From: Candidatus Pedobacter colombiensis
Lineage (GTDB): Bacteria > Bacteroidota > Bacteroidia > Sphingobacteriales > Sphingobacteriaceae
Direction: 5' to 3'
NCBI GenBank assembly: GCA_029202485.1
Contig: CP119313.1
Coordinates: forward strand, 496,001 to 560,000
Length of the DNA stretch: 64,000 nt
The notes under the pieces are model-generated. The model had not been told where the DNA came from and ran no database searches. It worked only from the letters and a program-made list of their open reading frames with translations. Made by a program: the position numbers and the translations under genes. Shown one piece after another: positions 1 through 8,838 of this stretch (positions within the stretch are counted from its first letter, which is position 1; each line of letters starts with the position of its first letter).

Positions 1-1
1 T

Positions 2-550
2 GCCTGCTTGTTAAATAAAAATAGAAATCCACATTTAAGTAAGGAAGAGATAGAGGAGTATTTACTTAATTTTTATGGTGCAGAGCAGATATTATGGCTA
101 GGTGAGGGGATCGTTGGAGATGATACCGATGGCCATATTGATGATATTACCCGTTTTGTGAGCGAGGATACGGTGTTGACCGTTGTAGAAAGTAATCCAC
201 TGGATGAAAACTATGTTATTCTTCAGGAGAACCTGGAGACCTTAAAAGGGATGCGCTTATTTGACGGTCGGCCATTAAAAATTGTGGAACTGCCAATGCC
301 TTCGCCGGTTATTCATGAAGATACCCGTTTACCGGCTTCTTATGCTAATTTTTACATTGCCAATGCGGCTGTTATTGTGCCGACATTTAGGGATGTGAAT
401 GATGAGATCGCGTTGGAGATTATTCAGAGTGTTTTCCCGGATAGAAAGGTCGTAGGCATAGATTCAACGGACATTATCTGGGGACTAGGTAGTTTTCATT
501 GTTTAAGTCAGCAGGAACCTGCATCAAAATATAACAGAATAAAATATTAA
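2..550 (+). CDS. aguA: Agmatine deiminase / peptidylarginine deiminase family, C-terminal part
   Basis: The gene enters from the left edge; its frame is open from base 2, so the first 182 visible codons are the C-terminal half of a longer protein. The family converts agmatine to N-carbamoylputrescine and ammonia in the cytoplasm (polyamine synthesis). Visible signatures are the segment DDTDGHIDD, which carries the family's catalytic His and Asp, and a C-terminal SFHCLSQQ segment with the nucleophilic Cys in its usual place. The stop lies 4 nt before fabG, so the two may be co-transcribed. Bacteroidota often annotate this family as peptidylarginine deiminase; agmatine is the better guess because no secretion or extra domains are visible, but the N-terminus is missing. 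Confidence 0.85.
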   Translation, partial: ACLLNKNRNPHLSKEEIEEYLLNFYGAEQILWLGEGIVGDDTDGHIDDITRFVSEDTVLTVVESNPLDENYVILQENLETLKGMRLFDGRPLKIVELPMPSPVIHEDTRLPASYANFYIANAAVIVPTFRDVNDEIALEIIQSVFPDRKVVGIDSTDIIWGLGSFHCLSQQEPASKYNRIKY

Positions 551-554
551 CCAG

Positions 555-1298
555 ATGAAATTATTAGAAGGAAAAACAGCACTTATTACTGGTGCTTCTA
601 AAGGAATAGGCCGCAAAATAGCGGAGAAATTTGCTGAACAAGGTGCTAATGTAGCTTTTACTTATTTATCATCTGTAGAAAAGGGACAGGCTTTAGAACA
701 GGAATTACAAAGTTTTGGAACAAAAGTAAAGGGGTATCGTTCTGATGCTTCTAAATTTGATGAAGCAGATCAATTGATTAATGATATCGTAGCGGATTTT
801 GGCGCGTTGGATATCGTTGTTAATAATGCGGGGATTACTAAAGACGGTTTATTGATGCGCATGAGCGAGGAGAACTGGGATGATGTGATAAATGTAAACT
901 TGAAGTCGGTATTTAACGTGTGCAAGGCTGCTTCTAAGGTAATGATGAAAGCTCGTAAAGGATCTATCATCAACATGAGCTCTGTAGTAGGTGTTCAGGG
1001 AAATGCAGGACAGGCTAACTATGCTGCTTCTAAAGCAGGGATCATTGGCTTCTCTAAATCATTGGCTAAAGAATTAGGTTCACGTAACATCCGTACCAAT
1101 GTTGTGGCTCCTGGTTTTATCCGTACGGAAATGACAGATGTACTGGACCCTAAAGTTGTTAAAGGCTGGGAAGAAGGTATTCCACTGAAAAGAGCTGGAG
1201 AGCCTGAAGACGTAGCTAACGTATGTGTATTCCTAGCTTCAGAGATGAGTTCGTATGTTACCGGGCAAGTACTGTCGGTTTGCGGCGGAATGCTGTAA
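555..1298 (+). CDS. fabG: 3-oxoacyl-[acyl-carrier-protein] reductase, SDR family
   Basis: Cytoplasmic NADPH-dependent reductase of the fatty-acid elongation cycle. The 247-residue length is standard for FabG. The Rossmann motif TGASKGIG lies at residues 12-19, NNAG at 90-93, and the catalytic Ser (about 142), Tyr156 and Lys160 (YAASK) are all present. The C-terminal region GGML resembles the tetramerisation end of FabG. It begins 4 nt after the agmatine deiminase stop and ends just before a strong bidirectional hairpin. Other SDR reductases share these motifs, so the fatty-acid role rests on overall similarity to FabG rather than on context. Confidence 0.88.
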   Translation: MKLLEGKTALITGASKGIGRKIAEKFAEQGANVAFTYLSSVEKGQALEQELQSFGTKVKGYRSDASKFDEADQLINDIVADFGALDIVVNNAGITKDGLLMRMSEENWDDVINVNLKSVFNVCKAASKVMMKARKGSIINMSSVVGVQGNAGQANYAASKAGIIGFSKSLAKELGSRNIRTNVVAPGFIRTEMTDVLDPKVVKGWEEGIPLKRAGEPEDVANVCVFLASEMSSYVTGQVLSVCGGML

Positions 1299-1312
1299 GA
1301 AAAAATAATAAG

Positions 1313-1349
1313 AAAAATGGGCTGTATCATCATGATGCAGCCCATTTTT
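1313..1349. terminator. Bidirectional intrinsic terminator between convergent fabG and L,D-transpeptidase genes
   Basis: An 18-bp stem with one G-U wobble (arms 1313-1330 and 1332-1349) built around ATGGGCTGTATCAT and ATGATGCAGCCCAT, flanked by A and T tracts on both sides. It can therefore end transcription in either direction. The core resembles the terminators after icd and eno in this window. Confidence 0.85.
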
Positions 1350-2083
1350 TATTTAAAGAGGTATTTATCTTCCTGTAATACCACATTTGGCGGCACATTG
1401 TGTCGTTCGAAATAGGCATAGCCCGGTTGTAGGTTTTTCCAGAAAGCTTTTTGCGCTGGAAATTGAACCAGGTATTTTTTAAGGTTTTTGTGGGTCATTT
1501 TAAAAGGGAAGATATGCACAGGGATTTCTAATTGTCCTCCATTTTTTGCTTCAACAGTCAATACATAGATTTCCTTGATTTTTTCATCAGTTAGCGGAAT
1601 ACAGCCAACAGTTACGCAATTTCCATGGATATAAATATCGCCACCGGGCTTTTCCTGACCACTTCTTAATAAATCGATCTTATTTGGGTAATTTACCCCC
1701 AGTGATAAATGAAATTTACTCTCAGGATTAAAGACATTGATGTAATAAAAACCCTCCGGCGTTTGTAGATCTCCTTCTTTTATTTTTGGCCCAAGGATAC
1801 CCGAATGGGCACAAAAGTCATAGGTTTTGAACAGTTTATACCTTTTCTCGTTTCCGGATTGTAACCACAATTCTAATTTTCCTTCGCTTTTGTAAGCAGC
1901 CAGGTAAAGATTAAAAGAACCTTTGATTCCAGTCTGTCTTAACTCCCTTTGTAAGCTGTCCCATTTCTCATCGTATGCAGTCTTTACCCTTTCAAATGTT
2001 AGTTGATGGGTTTTAAAACCCGATTGAGCAAAGACGGGTGAGGTGATGCTTAATAATAAAATGAGCTTAAAATAGGTTTTCAT
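1349..2083 (-). CDS. Secreted L,D-transpeptidase catalytic domain protein (YafK-like)
   Basis: Periplasmic or cell-wall enzyme of the YkuD fold; family members make or cleave peptide cross-links or protein attachments on murein using an active-site cysteine. The ATG at 2083 is preferred over a TTG three codons upstream because it directly precedes a signal peptide ending near VFAQ. The active-site motif HGNCVTVGC is at about residues 153-161 of the 244-residue protein, with the preceding sequence TPEGFYYIN typical of YafK-like proteins. It is a single gene, convergent with fabG. The substrate cannot be told from sequence; YafK in E. coli releases Braun lipoprotein, which Bacteroidota lack. 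Confidence 0.85.
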   Translation of the reverse strand: MKTYFKLILLLSITSPVFAQSGFKTHQLTFERVKTAYDEKWDSLQRELRQTGIKGSFNLYLAAYKSEGKLELWLQSGNEKRYKLFKTYDFCAHSGILGPKIKEGDLQTPEGFYYINVFNPESKFHLSLGVNYPNKIDLLRSGQEKPGGDIYIHGNCVTVGCIPLTDEKIKEIYVLTVEAKNGGQLEIPVHIFPFKMTHKNLKKYLVQFPAQKAFWKNLQPGYAYFERHNVPPNVVLQEDKYLFK

Positions 2084-2166
2084 ATTTAGCAAGAGTTTGG
2101 TAAAACAAACTTAGACAAAATGCTTAGTAGTTTCTTTTAAAATTTAGCATCTTTATCCGATTACTT

Positions 2167-4254
2167 ATGAGCGATTCTTTTAACTTTTATACCTTTTTGT
2201 CCCTATTTATCTGCCTGCTTATAGGTATGTTGTTTGCCTGGCTATTGTATGGTAAAACAAAAGAACTGGATAAAAAGCTGCGCTATGGATTGGCTGCTGC
2301 TCGTGCCATTGTTGTTACTACAATTGGATTTTTGTTGTGTTTTCCATTGATCAGGAGTATTTCTTATAATCCCGAGAAGCCCATTATTGTGATCGGGCAG
2401 GATAATTCGCTTTCTGTAGGTGATATTACGCCTGTGGGTTTTAATAAGTCGTTGTATGAAGAGCAAATGCAGCGCCTTGCAAGGGAACTATCAGAACAGT
2501 ATGAAGTAAGGATTTATAATTTTAGTGATAGCATTAAATCGGGCTTTGATTTTTCTAATAGAGGTAAGCTGAGTAATGCGGCACAGCTGATTACAAAGTT
2601 GAATGACGAATATTTGAACAGGAATGTTGGTGCCGTTATTTTGGCTTCTGATGGGATCTTTAATCGTGGCGGAAGTCCGCTTTACGAGCTGAATAAATTA
2701 AAAGCTCCGGTTTACACAATTGCGCTTGGTGATACCGTTCCTAAAAAGGATTTATTGATTGCCAATATCAATCATAACAGTTTGGTTTATCTGGACAATG
2801 ATTTTACGATTGAGGTGCAGGTGCAGGCTTTTGAGGCGCGAGGAGCTGAAAGTCAGCTCTCCGTGATCACTAATGGCAAAAAAGTTTATGAAGAGCGGGT
2901 GGTGGTTACTTCTGATGCCTTTGTTAAGCATATACCGGTTAAACTTAAAGCAACTGCTTTAGGCTTGCAGAAGTATACTGTGCAGCTAAGTCCTGTAGAG
3001 CATGAGGCTTCGGAAAAGAATAACGTTCAGCACATTTTTATTGATGTAATCGATGCGAAACAAAAAGTGCTTATTGCTGCCGCTGCGCCACATCCTGATA
3101 TTACTGCTTTAAAGCAGGCCATTGCTCTTCATAAGAATTTTGAGGTAAAGGTTGCGGTCGGAGAAGAATTGAATGCCTTACATCCTGGAGATTATGGATT
3201 GGTTATCTTATATCAGCTGCCCTCTCTCGTCTATGATGCTTCGTCATTTATCAATAAATTGAGCGCTGTAAATGTCGCGGAATGGTATATATTAGGTGCT
3301 CAAAGTAATTTAAATGCATTTAATCAGCTGCAAAAACAAGTTCGGTTTAGCGGGAGCAACAATACTTTACAGGAGGCATTTAGTGATGTGAACTCCGCTT
3401 TTACTGCATTTGATCTGGATAAGGCAATGGCCAAACAGATTGCAGGTTTTGATCCTTTACAGGTTCCCTTTGGTAAAGCCATTATAAATGGGAGTAGCTC
3501 GGTTGTATTGAACCAACGCATAGGAAAAATCAGTACAGATTATCCACAGTTGTTTTTTACGGTGGATAATGGTAGAAAGACGGGCTTTTTAATAGGGGAG
3601 GGATTGTGGAGATGGAAGCTTTCTGAAGCTGGAGATACGCAGCAGGAGCCGATTGTTTTTAACAGTTTGATCTCTAAAGTTGTTCAGTACCTTTCTGTTA
3701 AAGATGATAAACGGAAATTTAAAGTATATGCGGCTAAAAATACTTTCGACGAAAATGAAAATATATTGCTCAATGTGGTACTGTATAATGACAGTTATGT
3801 CCCGGTAAATACTCCCGAAGTGAGCATTACTATTAAGAATGATGCTGGTAAGGTTTTTAAATTCCTTTTTTCCAGGACAGATGCGGCTTATCAGCTTGAT
3901 GCAGGAACATTGCCTGCTGGTAATTATACCTATGTGGCAACAACGGCTCTGGGAAATAAAAATTATACTGCGCAAGGTGTTTTTTATGTGAATGCAATGG
4001 TTGCAGAATACCAACAGACGGTAGCTAATCATCAGTTGTTAAATACAATGTCGGCACAAACCGGTGGAAAAATGTATATGCCTCAGGATTTATTGAAATT
4101 GGTTGATGCAATCAAGTCGAATGATCAGATCAAAACATTAAGTTATGAAGATCGTAAGTACGAAGAATTAATTAACTTTAAGTGGCTGTTTGTGCTGATT
4201 ATGGCATTGCTTACTATGGAATGGTTCTTCCGTAAAAGAAACGGCGAAATTTAA
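2167..4254 (+). CDS. Membrane-anchored von Willebrand factor A-like domain protein
   Basis: A 695-residue protein with two N-terminal membrane helices (about residues 8-28 and 44-64), a large periplasmic part and one C-terminal helix (about 673-690) before a basic tail. After the second helix the segment DNSLS (about residues 78-82) matches the metal-binding DxSxS motif of VWA domains, followed by ASDG with a further acidic residue. The layout resembles BatA/BatB-related and other VWA membrane proteins of Bacteroidota, with beta-sandwich-like repeats behind the VWA domain. No partner genes such as a MoxR ATPase are adjacent. Its function is unknown. It starts 84 nt from the divergent transpeptidase gene. 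Confidence 0.7.
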   Translation: MSDSFNFYTFLSLFICLLIGMLFAWLLYGKTKELDKKLRYGLAAARAIVVTTIGFLLCFPLIRSISYNPEKPIIVIGQDNSLSVGDITPVGFNKSLYEEQMQRLARELSEQYEVRIYNFSDSIKSGFDFSNRGKLSNAAQLITKLNDEYLNRNVGAVILASDGIFNRGGSPLYELNKLKAPVYTIALGDTVPKKDLLIANINHNSLVYLDNDFTIEVQVQAFEARGAESQLSVITNGKKVYEERVVVTSDAFVKHIPVKLKATALGLQKYTVQLSPVEHEASEKNNVQHIFIDVIDAKQKVLIAAAAPHPDITALKQAIALHKNFEVKVAVGEELNALHPGDYGLVILYQLPSLVYDASSFINKLSAVNVAEWYILGAQSNLNAFNQLQKQVRFSGSNNTLQEAFSDVNSAFTAFDLDKAMAKQIAGFDPLQVPFGKAIINGSSSVVLNQRIGKISTDYPQLFFTVDNGRKTGFLIGEGLWRWKLSEAGDTQQEPIVFNSLISKVVQYLSVKDDKRKFKVYAAKNTFDENENILLNVVLYNDSYVPVNTPEVSITIKNDAGKVFKFLFSRTDAAYQLDAGTLPAGNYTYVATTALGNKNYTAQGVFYVNAMVAEYQQTVANHQLLNTMSAQTGGKMYMPQDLLKLVDAIKSNDQIKTLSYEDRKYEELINFKWLFVLIMALLTMEWFFRKRNGEI

Positions 4255-4266
4255 CAACTAAAAGCT

Positions 4267-4878
4267 ATGCAGATCAATACAATGGAAACCATTGAAACGC
4301 TGGGTACCGTCGCATTTGCGATATCGGGAACCTTTGCAGCTATGCAAAGAAGGTTAGATCCATTTGGAGTATTGATCATTGCTTTTGTAACTTCTATTGG
4401 GGGAGGTACGGTTAGGGATCTTTTACTGGGTGATACGCCGGTTGCATGGATGAGGGATGTGAATTATTGCCTGCTGATTTTATTGACCAGTATCGCTACC
4501 ATATTTTTTAAAACTCATATTAAAAAGTTTAAGGTAACACTGTTTCTTTTCGATTCATTAGGGCTGGGCTTGTTTACAATGCTGGGTATTCAAAAAGGAA
4601 TTATGTTTGGGCTAAGTCCGGGTATTTGTGTGGCGCTAGGCACCATTACCGGATGTTTTGGAGGGGTGATCAGAGATACCCTGTTAAATACCATTCCGTT
4701 AATTTTTCATAAGGAAATATATGCTACGGCTTGTATTTTAGGCGGTATCTTATTTTATGCTTTGAAATATTTTAATGTTACAGATAGTGGAGCTACAGTG
4801 ATTGTAATCGCTTTTATCTTTATATTAAGAGTGGTTGTTGTCCGTTTTAAGCTAGCTTTACCTAAGTTTGGTTACTAA
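4267..4878 (+). CDS. Trimeric intracellular cation (TRIC) channel family protein, YicG/UPF0126-like
   Basis: A 203-residue integral membrane protein with about seven hydrophobic segments and two internally repeated halves. The motifs GGGTVRDLLLGDTPVAW and GGVIRDTLLNTIP are the paired glycine/arginine-rich signatures of this family, one per repeat. Bacterial homologues form trimeric potassium-permeable channels. It starts 12 nt after the VWA gene and may share its transcript. Its stop overlaps the stop of the converging septum protein gene by 4 nt. A second ATG seven codons in is also a possible start. Confidence 0.88.
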   Translation: MQINTMETIETLGTVAFAISGTFAAMQRRLDPFGVLIIAFVTSIGGGTVRDLLLGDTPVAWMRDVNYCLLILLTSIATIFFKTHIKKFKVTLFLFDSLGLGLFTMLGIQKGIMFGLSPGICVALGTITGCFGGVIRDTLLNTIPLIFHKEIYATACILGGILFYALKYFNVTDSGATVIVIAFIFILRVVVVRFKLALPKFGY

Positions 4879-5174
4879 TCTTTAGGAGCTTCTTTAATGA
4901 TGACAAAGACATCTTCATTGTCTTTTTTCATAAAGTATTTCTCACGAGCGAATTTCTCAGCGGTGTTTAAATTGGTATTTAGCTCGTTTAAGTCTTTTTT
5001 TACCTGGGAGATCTCTTTCACATAGAAGTCTTTCTCTTCCTGAAGCTTGTTTACTTCAGATTTGAACTCATATTGAGAGATCATGTCATTTCTGTCGAAA
5101 AACAACATCCATACTATAAACGCTGCTACAGACAGAAAATATTTGTTGCGGACAAGTTCTAATATGCGTTTCAT
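4875..5174 (-). CDS. Septum formation initiator (FtsB/DivIC-like) protein
   Basis: A 99-residue bitopic protein: a short basic N-terminus, one membrane helix (about residues 12-26) and a periplasmic coiled coil rich in Lys, Glu and Asn (about 35-75), then a conserved end containing EKFAREKYFMKK. This matches FtsB/DivIC proteins, which join FtsL and FtsQ to activate septal wall synthesis. The ATG at 5174 is chosen over an in-frame TTG three codons upstream. In other Bacteroidota this gene is often next to eno; here eno lies 25 kb away. Confidence 0.85.
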   Translation of the reverse strand: MKRILELVRNKYFLSVAAFIVWMLFFDRNDMISQYEFKSEVNKLQEEKDFYVKEISQVKKDLNELNTNLNTAEKFAREKYFMKKDNEDVFVIIKEAPKD

Positions 5175-5419
5175 GGTATACAAAGATAAATAAAATTAAG
5201 TATTCACTTCAAATGTGGTTATTTGATTTTTAAAAACGACAGAAGGAACGGTATTTGATGGGGTTGAAAGAAATAGAAGATATATACTTATTCGTGATGT
5301 ATAGAAAGATTTGTATAAGTTTTGACAGCTTAAGGCAAAAAATAAAAATCCGAACGTTATAAAATGTACTTTTAAATCAAAATACGCTTGTTAAGAATAT
5401 TATAAATAACCCTCCCCGA

Positions 5420-6448
5420 ATGGAAGAAAAAAAAGTATCTATTTCCGATATCGCGAAAGAATTGAACATATCCATCACCACGGTTTCATTTATTATAAAT
5501 GGTAAAGCGAAAGAAAAAAGAATCAGTGATAGCTTAGTTGATCGGGTACTTAAGTTAGTTGAAGAGAAAAATTATCAACCAAATCAGCTTGCGAAAAGTT
5601 TACGTACCGGTAAAACCAATATCCTTGGACTTATGGTAGAAGATATCGCCAATCCTTTTTTTGCTAATGTAGCCCGATTGATTGAAGAGAATGCCTATAA
5701 GGAAGGATACAAAATATTGTACTGCAGTACAGAAAATAGTACAGAAAAAACGAAAGAGTTGATTAGGATGTTTATTGATCGCCGCATTGATGGTTATATC
5801 ATTACTCCACCTAAAGGGATAAAAAAAGATATTCTTCTGCTCAACAAGGAGAATAGCCCCGTAGTTTTATTTGATCGGTATTACCCGGATTTGGAAGCAG
5901 ATTATGTTGTCGTTGATAATTATGAGGGAACGAGTAAAGCCATAGAACATTTTATTGAACAAGGATTTAAAAATATAGCATTCGTCACGATTGAATCTGA
6001 TCAGACGCAAATGCTAGATCGTTTAAGAGGATATCAAAATGTGATGGACAAGTATCATATTCCACAGATTATTGAACGAATACCCTATCAGGAAACATCC
6101 GGACAGGCGGTTAAACAAATTGTTGAACTCTTAAAAAGGAACAAAAAAATAGATGCTATATTTTTTGCCACAAATTATCTTGGCGTAAATGGTCTTGAAG
6201 CCTTAAAAAGTACTAAACTTAAAATAGGTAAAGATATTGGTGTGATTTCGTTTGATGATCATGATCTTTTCCGTTTGTATAATCCAACGATTACCGCAGT
6301 GGCCCAGCCTATAGAAGAAATATCCAAATTGGTAATTAGTATATTGTTGGGCAAGTTGTCCGGTCATCATAGAAATGGAGCTCAGGAAATTAACAGTTTA
6401 CAAACCAGGTTGATTGTAAGAGAATCATCTTTGAGACTAACTAAATAA
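5420..6448 (+). CDS. LacI-family transcriptional regulator
   Basis: A 342-residue repressor-type regulator. The N-terminal helix-turn-helix (residues 6-27, VSISDIAKELNIS onward) and the hinge helix PNQLAKSLRTGKT (54-66) bind DNA. The rest is a periplasmic-binding-protein-like sensor domain with the typical NPFF segment (78-81). It sits directly upstream of a sugar permease, a ROK kinase and a large PUL. Palindromic CTAAAACG-type sites, the kind of operator bound by LacI proteins, lie before the permease and before the PUL but not visibly before this gene. I infer that it controls both; the effector is probably a sugar or sugar phosphate from pectin breakdown. Confidence 0.93.
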   Translation: MEEKKVSISDIAKELNISITTVSFIINGKAKEKRISDSLVDRVLKLVEEKNYQPNQLAKSLRTGKTNILGLMVEDIANPFFANVARLIEENAYKEGYKILYCSTENSTEKTKELIRMFIDRRIDGYIITPPKGIKKDILLLNKENSPVVLFDRYYPDLEADYVVVDNYEGTSKAIEHFIEQGFKNIAFVTIESDQTQMLDRLRGYQNVMDKYHIPQIIERIPYQETSGQAVKQIVELLKRNKKIDAIFFATNYLGVNGLEALKSTKLKIGKDIGVISFDDHDLFRLYNPTITAVAQPIEEISKLVISILLGKLSGHHRNGAQEINSLQTRLIVRESSLRLTK

Positions 6449-6519
6449 GCCTTGAATTTTAACGTAGCAACACATTTGTATATTTTTTCTATCCTGATTA
6501 AAATATTTTTTTGATAAAA

Positions 6520-6551
6520 GTTGCTAAAACGTTTTAGTTTGTTTTTATTTG
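6520..6551 (+). promoter_or_regulatory. Putative promoter and LacI-type operator of the permease-kinase operon
   Basis: A perfect 14-bp palindrome CTAAAACGTTTTAG occupies 6524-6537. It is preceded by GTTG and followed, 20 nt further on, by TTTATTTG at 6544-6551, an imperfect match to the Bacteroidota -33/-7 promoter (TTTG, 19-21 nt, TAnnTTTG). The operator would lie between the two promoter elements. A near-identical arrangement precedes the PUL at 8808-8838. Confidence 0.72.
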
Positions 6552-6599
6552 TCTATTAATAATTAATAAACCAAATATAAAACCTTACTAATCCGAGCT

Positions 6600-7838
6600 A
6601 TGACCAAAGCTAATTTTACAGAACGGAAGTTTCTTCTGGTGTTCATTTTTGTTGCCTCTTTATTCATGCTATGGGGGGTAGCCATAACCATGGGGGATGT
6701 ATTAAACAAGCATTTCCAAAATGTATTACATGTTTCAAAATCTCAATCAGGATTGGTACAGTTCTCGATTTTTGGGGCTTATGCGATAATGGGTATTCCT
6801 GCAGGGCTGTTTATGAAGCGTTTTGGTTATAAAAAAGGAGTATTATTTGGCTTATTACTGTATGCTTGCGGGGCATTTATGTTTGTGCCTGCTGCAAATG
6901 CAGAGTCATTTTTGTTTTTTAGAATTGCCCTGTTTATCCTGGCATGCGGATTGGCTACTTTAGAAACTGTAGCACATCCTTTTGCCGCTGCGCTGGGCGA
7001 CCAGCGTACCAGTGATCAGCGCTTAAATTTTTCGCAGGGATTTAATGGGTTGGGTGCTGTAATTGGCCCACTTGTTGGCGGATACTTTATTCTTCGTTCT
7101 GGTCAGGAGCACTCCAATGATTTGTATACAGTTAAAATCTTATACATTGTAATTGGTGTTGTCATTACTTGTATTGCTATTGCGTTTTCTTTTGTTAAGG
7201 TACCGCCTTTAACAGATCCCCATGTTGTTGACACTGATGCACAAGCTGTTGCTACTGACGTGGAAGATCTTAAAAAAACTAAAGGATTGTTTAAGCATAG
7301 ACATTTTGTATGGGCTATTGTAGCACAGTTCTTTAATGTTGCTGCTCAAGGTGGAACCTGGGCCTTCTTTATCAACTATGGTCACGAAAAAATTGGACTT
7401 ACAGACGAAAAAGCAGCTTATTATTTTGCATTCAGCATGGTAATGATGATGGCCGGACGCTTTATCAGTACTTTTTTAATGCGCTATATTGCCCCAAATA
7501 GGTTATTGGCATTTTATGCTTTGGCTAATATCGTTTTATGCGTTATCATAGCGCAAAGCTTCGGCCTGACATCCTTTATTGCCTTAATTATGCTCAACTT
7601 CTTTATGAGTATCATGTTTCCTACAATCTTTAGTCTGGGCCTGAAGGATCTTGGTAGACATACGCAGCAAGCCTCTTCGTTTATTGTAATGGGGGTAGTT
7701 GGGGGAGCTGTATTTCCACCAATAATGGGTTTGGTAGCAAATCACAATATTGCGGCGGCCTATTATTTACCTATCATTTGTTATCTCGTTATTTTCATGT
7801 TCGGATTTAAGTTTTATAAATCAGGTAAAGGAATTTAA
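6600..7838 (+). CDS. MFS sugar permease, FucP-like (fucose/glucose/galactose:H+ symporter family)
   Basis: A 412-residue inner-membrane protein with about twelve hydrophobic helices. The N-terminal segment FMLWGVAITMGDVLNKHFQ and the later ETVAHPFAAALGD match the FHS subfamily, whose members import fucose, glucose, galactose or related sugars with protons. It is preceded by a LacI-type operator and followed after 33 nt by a ROK sugar kinase, so the pair looks like uptake and phosphorylation of the monosaccharide released by the downstream PUL. The exact sugar cannot be read from the sequence. Confidence 0.88.
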   Translation: MTKANFTERKFLLVFIFVASLFMLWGVAITMGDVLNKHFQNVLHVSKSQSGLVQFSIFGAYAIMGIPAGLFMKRFGYKKGVLFGLLLYACGAFMFVPAANAESFLFFRIALFILACGLATLETVAHPFAAALGDQRTSDQRLNFSQGFNGLGAVIGPLVGGYFILRSGQEHSNDLYTVKILYIVIGVVITCIAIAFSFVKVPPLTDPHVVDTDAQAVATDVEDLKKTKGLFKHRHFVWAIVAQFFNVAAQGGTWAFFINYGHEKIGLTDEKAAYYFAFSMVMMMAGRFISTFLMRYIAPNRLLAFYALANIVLCVIIAQSFGLTSFIALIMLNFFMSIMFPTIFSLGLKDLGRHTQQASSFIVMGVVGGAVFPPIMGLVANHNIAAAYYLPIICYLVIFMFGFKFYKSGKGI

Positions 7839-7871
7839 CAGCTGTTATCAGATACTTATAATTTAAAATAG

Positions 7872-8786
7872 ATGAATGACTCAATTATCCTCGGTGTTGA
7901 TATCGGAGGATCACATATTACAGCGGCTTTAGTCGATATGCAATCCAGAACTATACTTCCCGAATCTATGGTTCGGGAAGCCATTGATGCTTATTCAACC
8001 GCAACTGATATTATTGCGCAATGGAGTAAGATAATGAAAGCGTCTTTTAGCATTTCAAATACTTCGATGGGAAAAATAGGAATCGCTATGCCTGGGCCAT
8101 TTGATTATGCCAAAGGTATTTGTCTGATTAAAGGGCAGGAAAAATATGAAGCGCTTTACGGATTAAATATCAAGGAAATGTTGGCGGAGAAGTTAGAAAT
8201 CAGTCCGAATGATATTCTATTAATGAATGATGCCGCCTGTTTTTTACAGGGAGAGGTATTTAGTGGTGCTGCAACTGAATGCAGAAACGTGATTGGATTA
8301 ACATTGGGAACCGGATTAGGCTCGGCAAGCTATCATGGTGAAGTAGCTGAGGATGCAGATCTTTGGAAAATGCCATTTAAAGATACTTATGCAGAAGAAT
8401 ACCTGTCTACACGCTGGTTTGTAAAACGTTATTATGAGCTAACAGCTATTGAGGTTAGTAATGTAAAAGAGTTGGCAGCATGTATTTCGGAGGATACTTC
8501 AGCTAAAGTCGTATTTGATGAATTTGGGCGTAATCTGGGGGATTTTTTGAACAGGTTTATAGAGCAGGAGAAAGCCGAATTGATTGTAATTGGGGGTAAC
8601 ATAGCCAAAGCTTTCGATCTTTTTATTGACGAGCTGTTGAAAGTTGTGGCTGTGAAATTTCCAGAGGTAGATGTGAAACTGGCTGATTTGGGAGAGCAGG
8701 CTCCACTTTTAGGTTCGGCAAGTTTATGGTTTGATTATCCTCTTGGTAATGGGAATAATGGCTTATTATACAGTGAATTGAATTGA
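7872..8786 (+). CDS. ROK-family sugar kinase lacking the usual zinc-cysteine motif
   Basis: A 304-residue cytoplasmic kinase that should phosphorylate a hexose with ATP. The N-terminal phosphate-binding motif GVDIGGSH (residues 8-15), the catalytic-loop NDAA with Asp120 and the LGTGLG motif (145-150) are present. Most ROK proteins then have a GExGH segment and a Cys-rich zinc site; here the aligned stretch reads KDTYAEEYLSTRWF, with no cysteines. This may mark a divergent, possibly allose- or glucose-type kinase, or altered specificity. It lies behind the permease, with a 33-nt gap and no promoter visible between them. Confidence 0.85.
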   Translation: MNDSIILGVDIGGSHITAALVDMQSRTILPESMVREAIDAYSTATDIIAQWSKIMKASFSISNTSMGKIGIAMPGPFDYAKGICLIKGQEKYEALYGLNIKEMLAEKLEISPNDILLMNDAACFLQGEVFSGAATECRNVIGLTLGTGLGSASYHGEVAEDADLWKMPFKDTYAEEYLSTRWFVKRYYELTAIEVSNVKELAACISEDTSAKVVFDEFGRNLGDFLNRFIEQEKAELIVIGGNIAKAFDLFIDELLKVVAVKFPEVDVKLADLGEQAPLLGSASLWFDYPLGNGNNGLLYSELN

Positions 8787-8807
8787 TGAATATTATTTTT
8801 TATATTT

Positions 8808-8838
8808 TTTGCTAAAACGATTTAGTTTATTATATTTG
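8808..8838 (+). promoter_or_regulatory. PUL promoter with LacI-type operator in its spacer
   Basis: TTTG at 8808-8811, a 19-nt spacer and TATATTTG at 8831-8838 match the Bacteroidota sigma-ABfr consensus exactly. The spacer begins with CTAAAACGATTTAG (8812-8825), which differs at one position from the perfect palindrome before the permease gene. A repressor bound here would cover the promoter. Transcription should start near 8845, giving a leader of about 320 nt before the first PUL gene. Confidence 0.78.

Noticed and set aside
3589..4032. Open frame of 147 codons on the minus strand inside the VWA protein gene
   Set aside because: Antisense to a continuous, well-formed gene; its translation is rich in Ile, Tyr and Phe with no domain.
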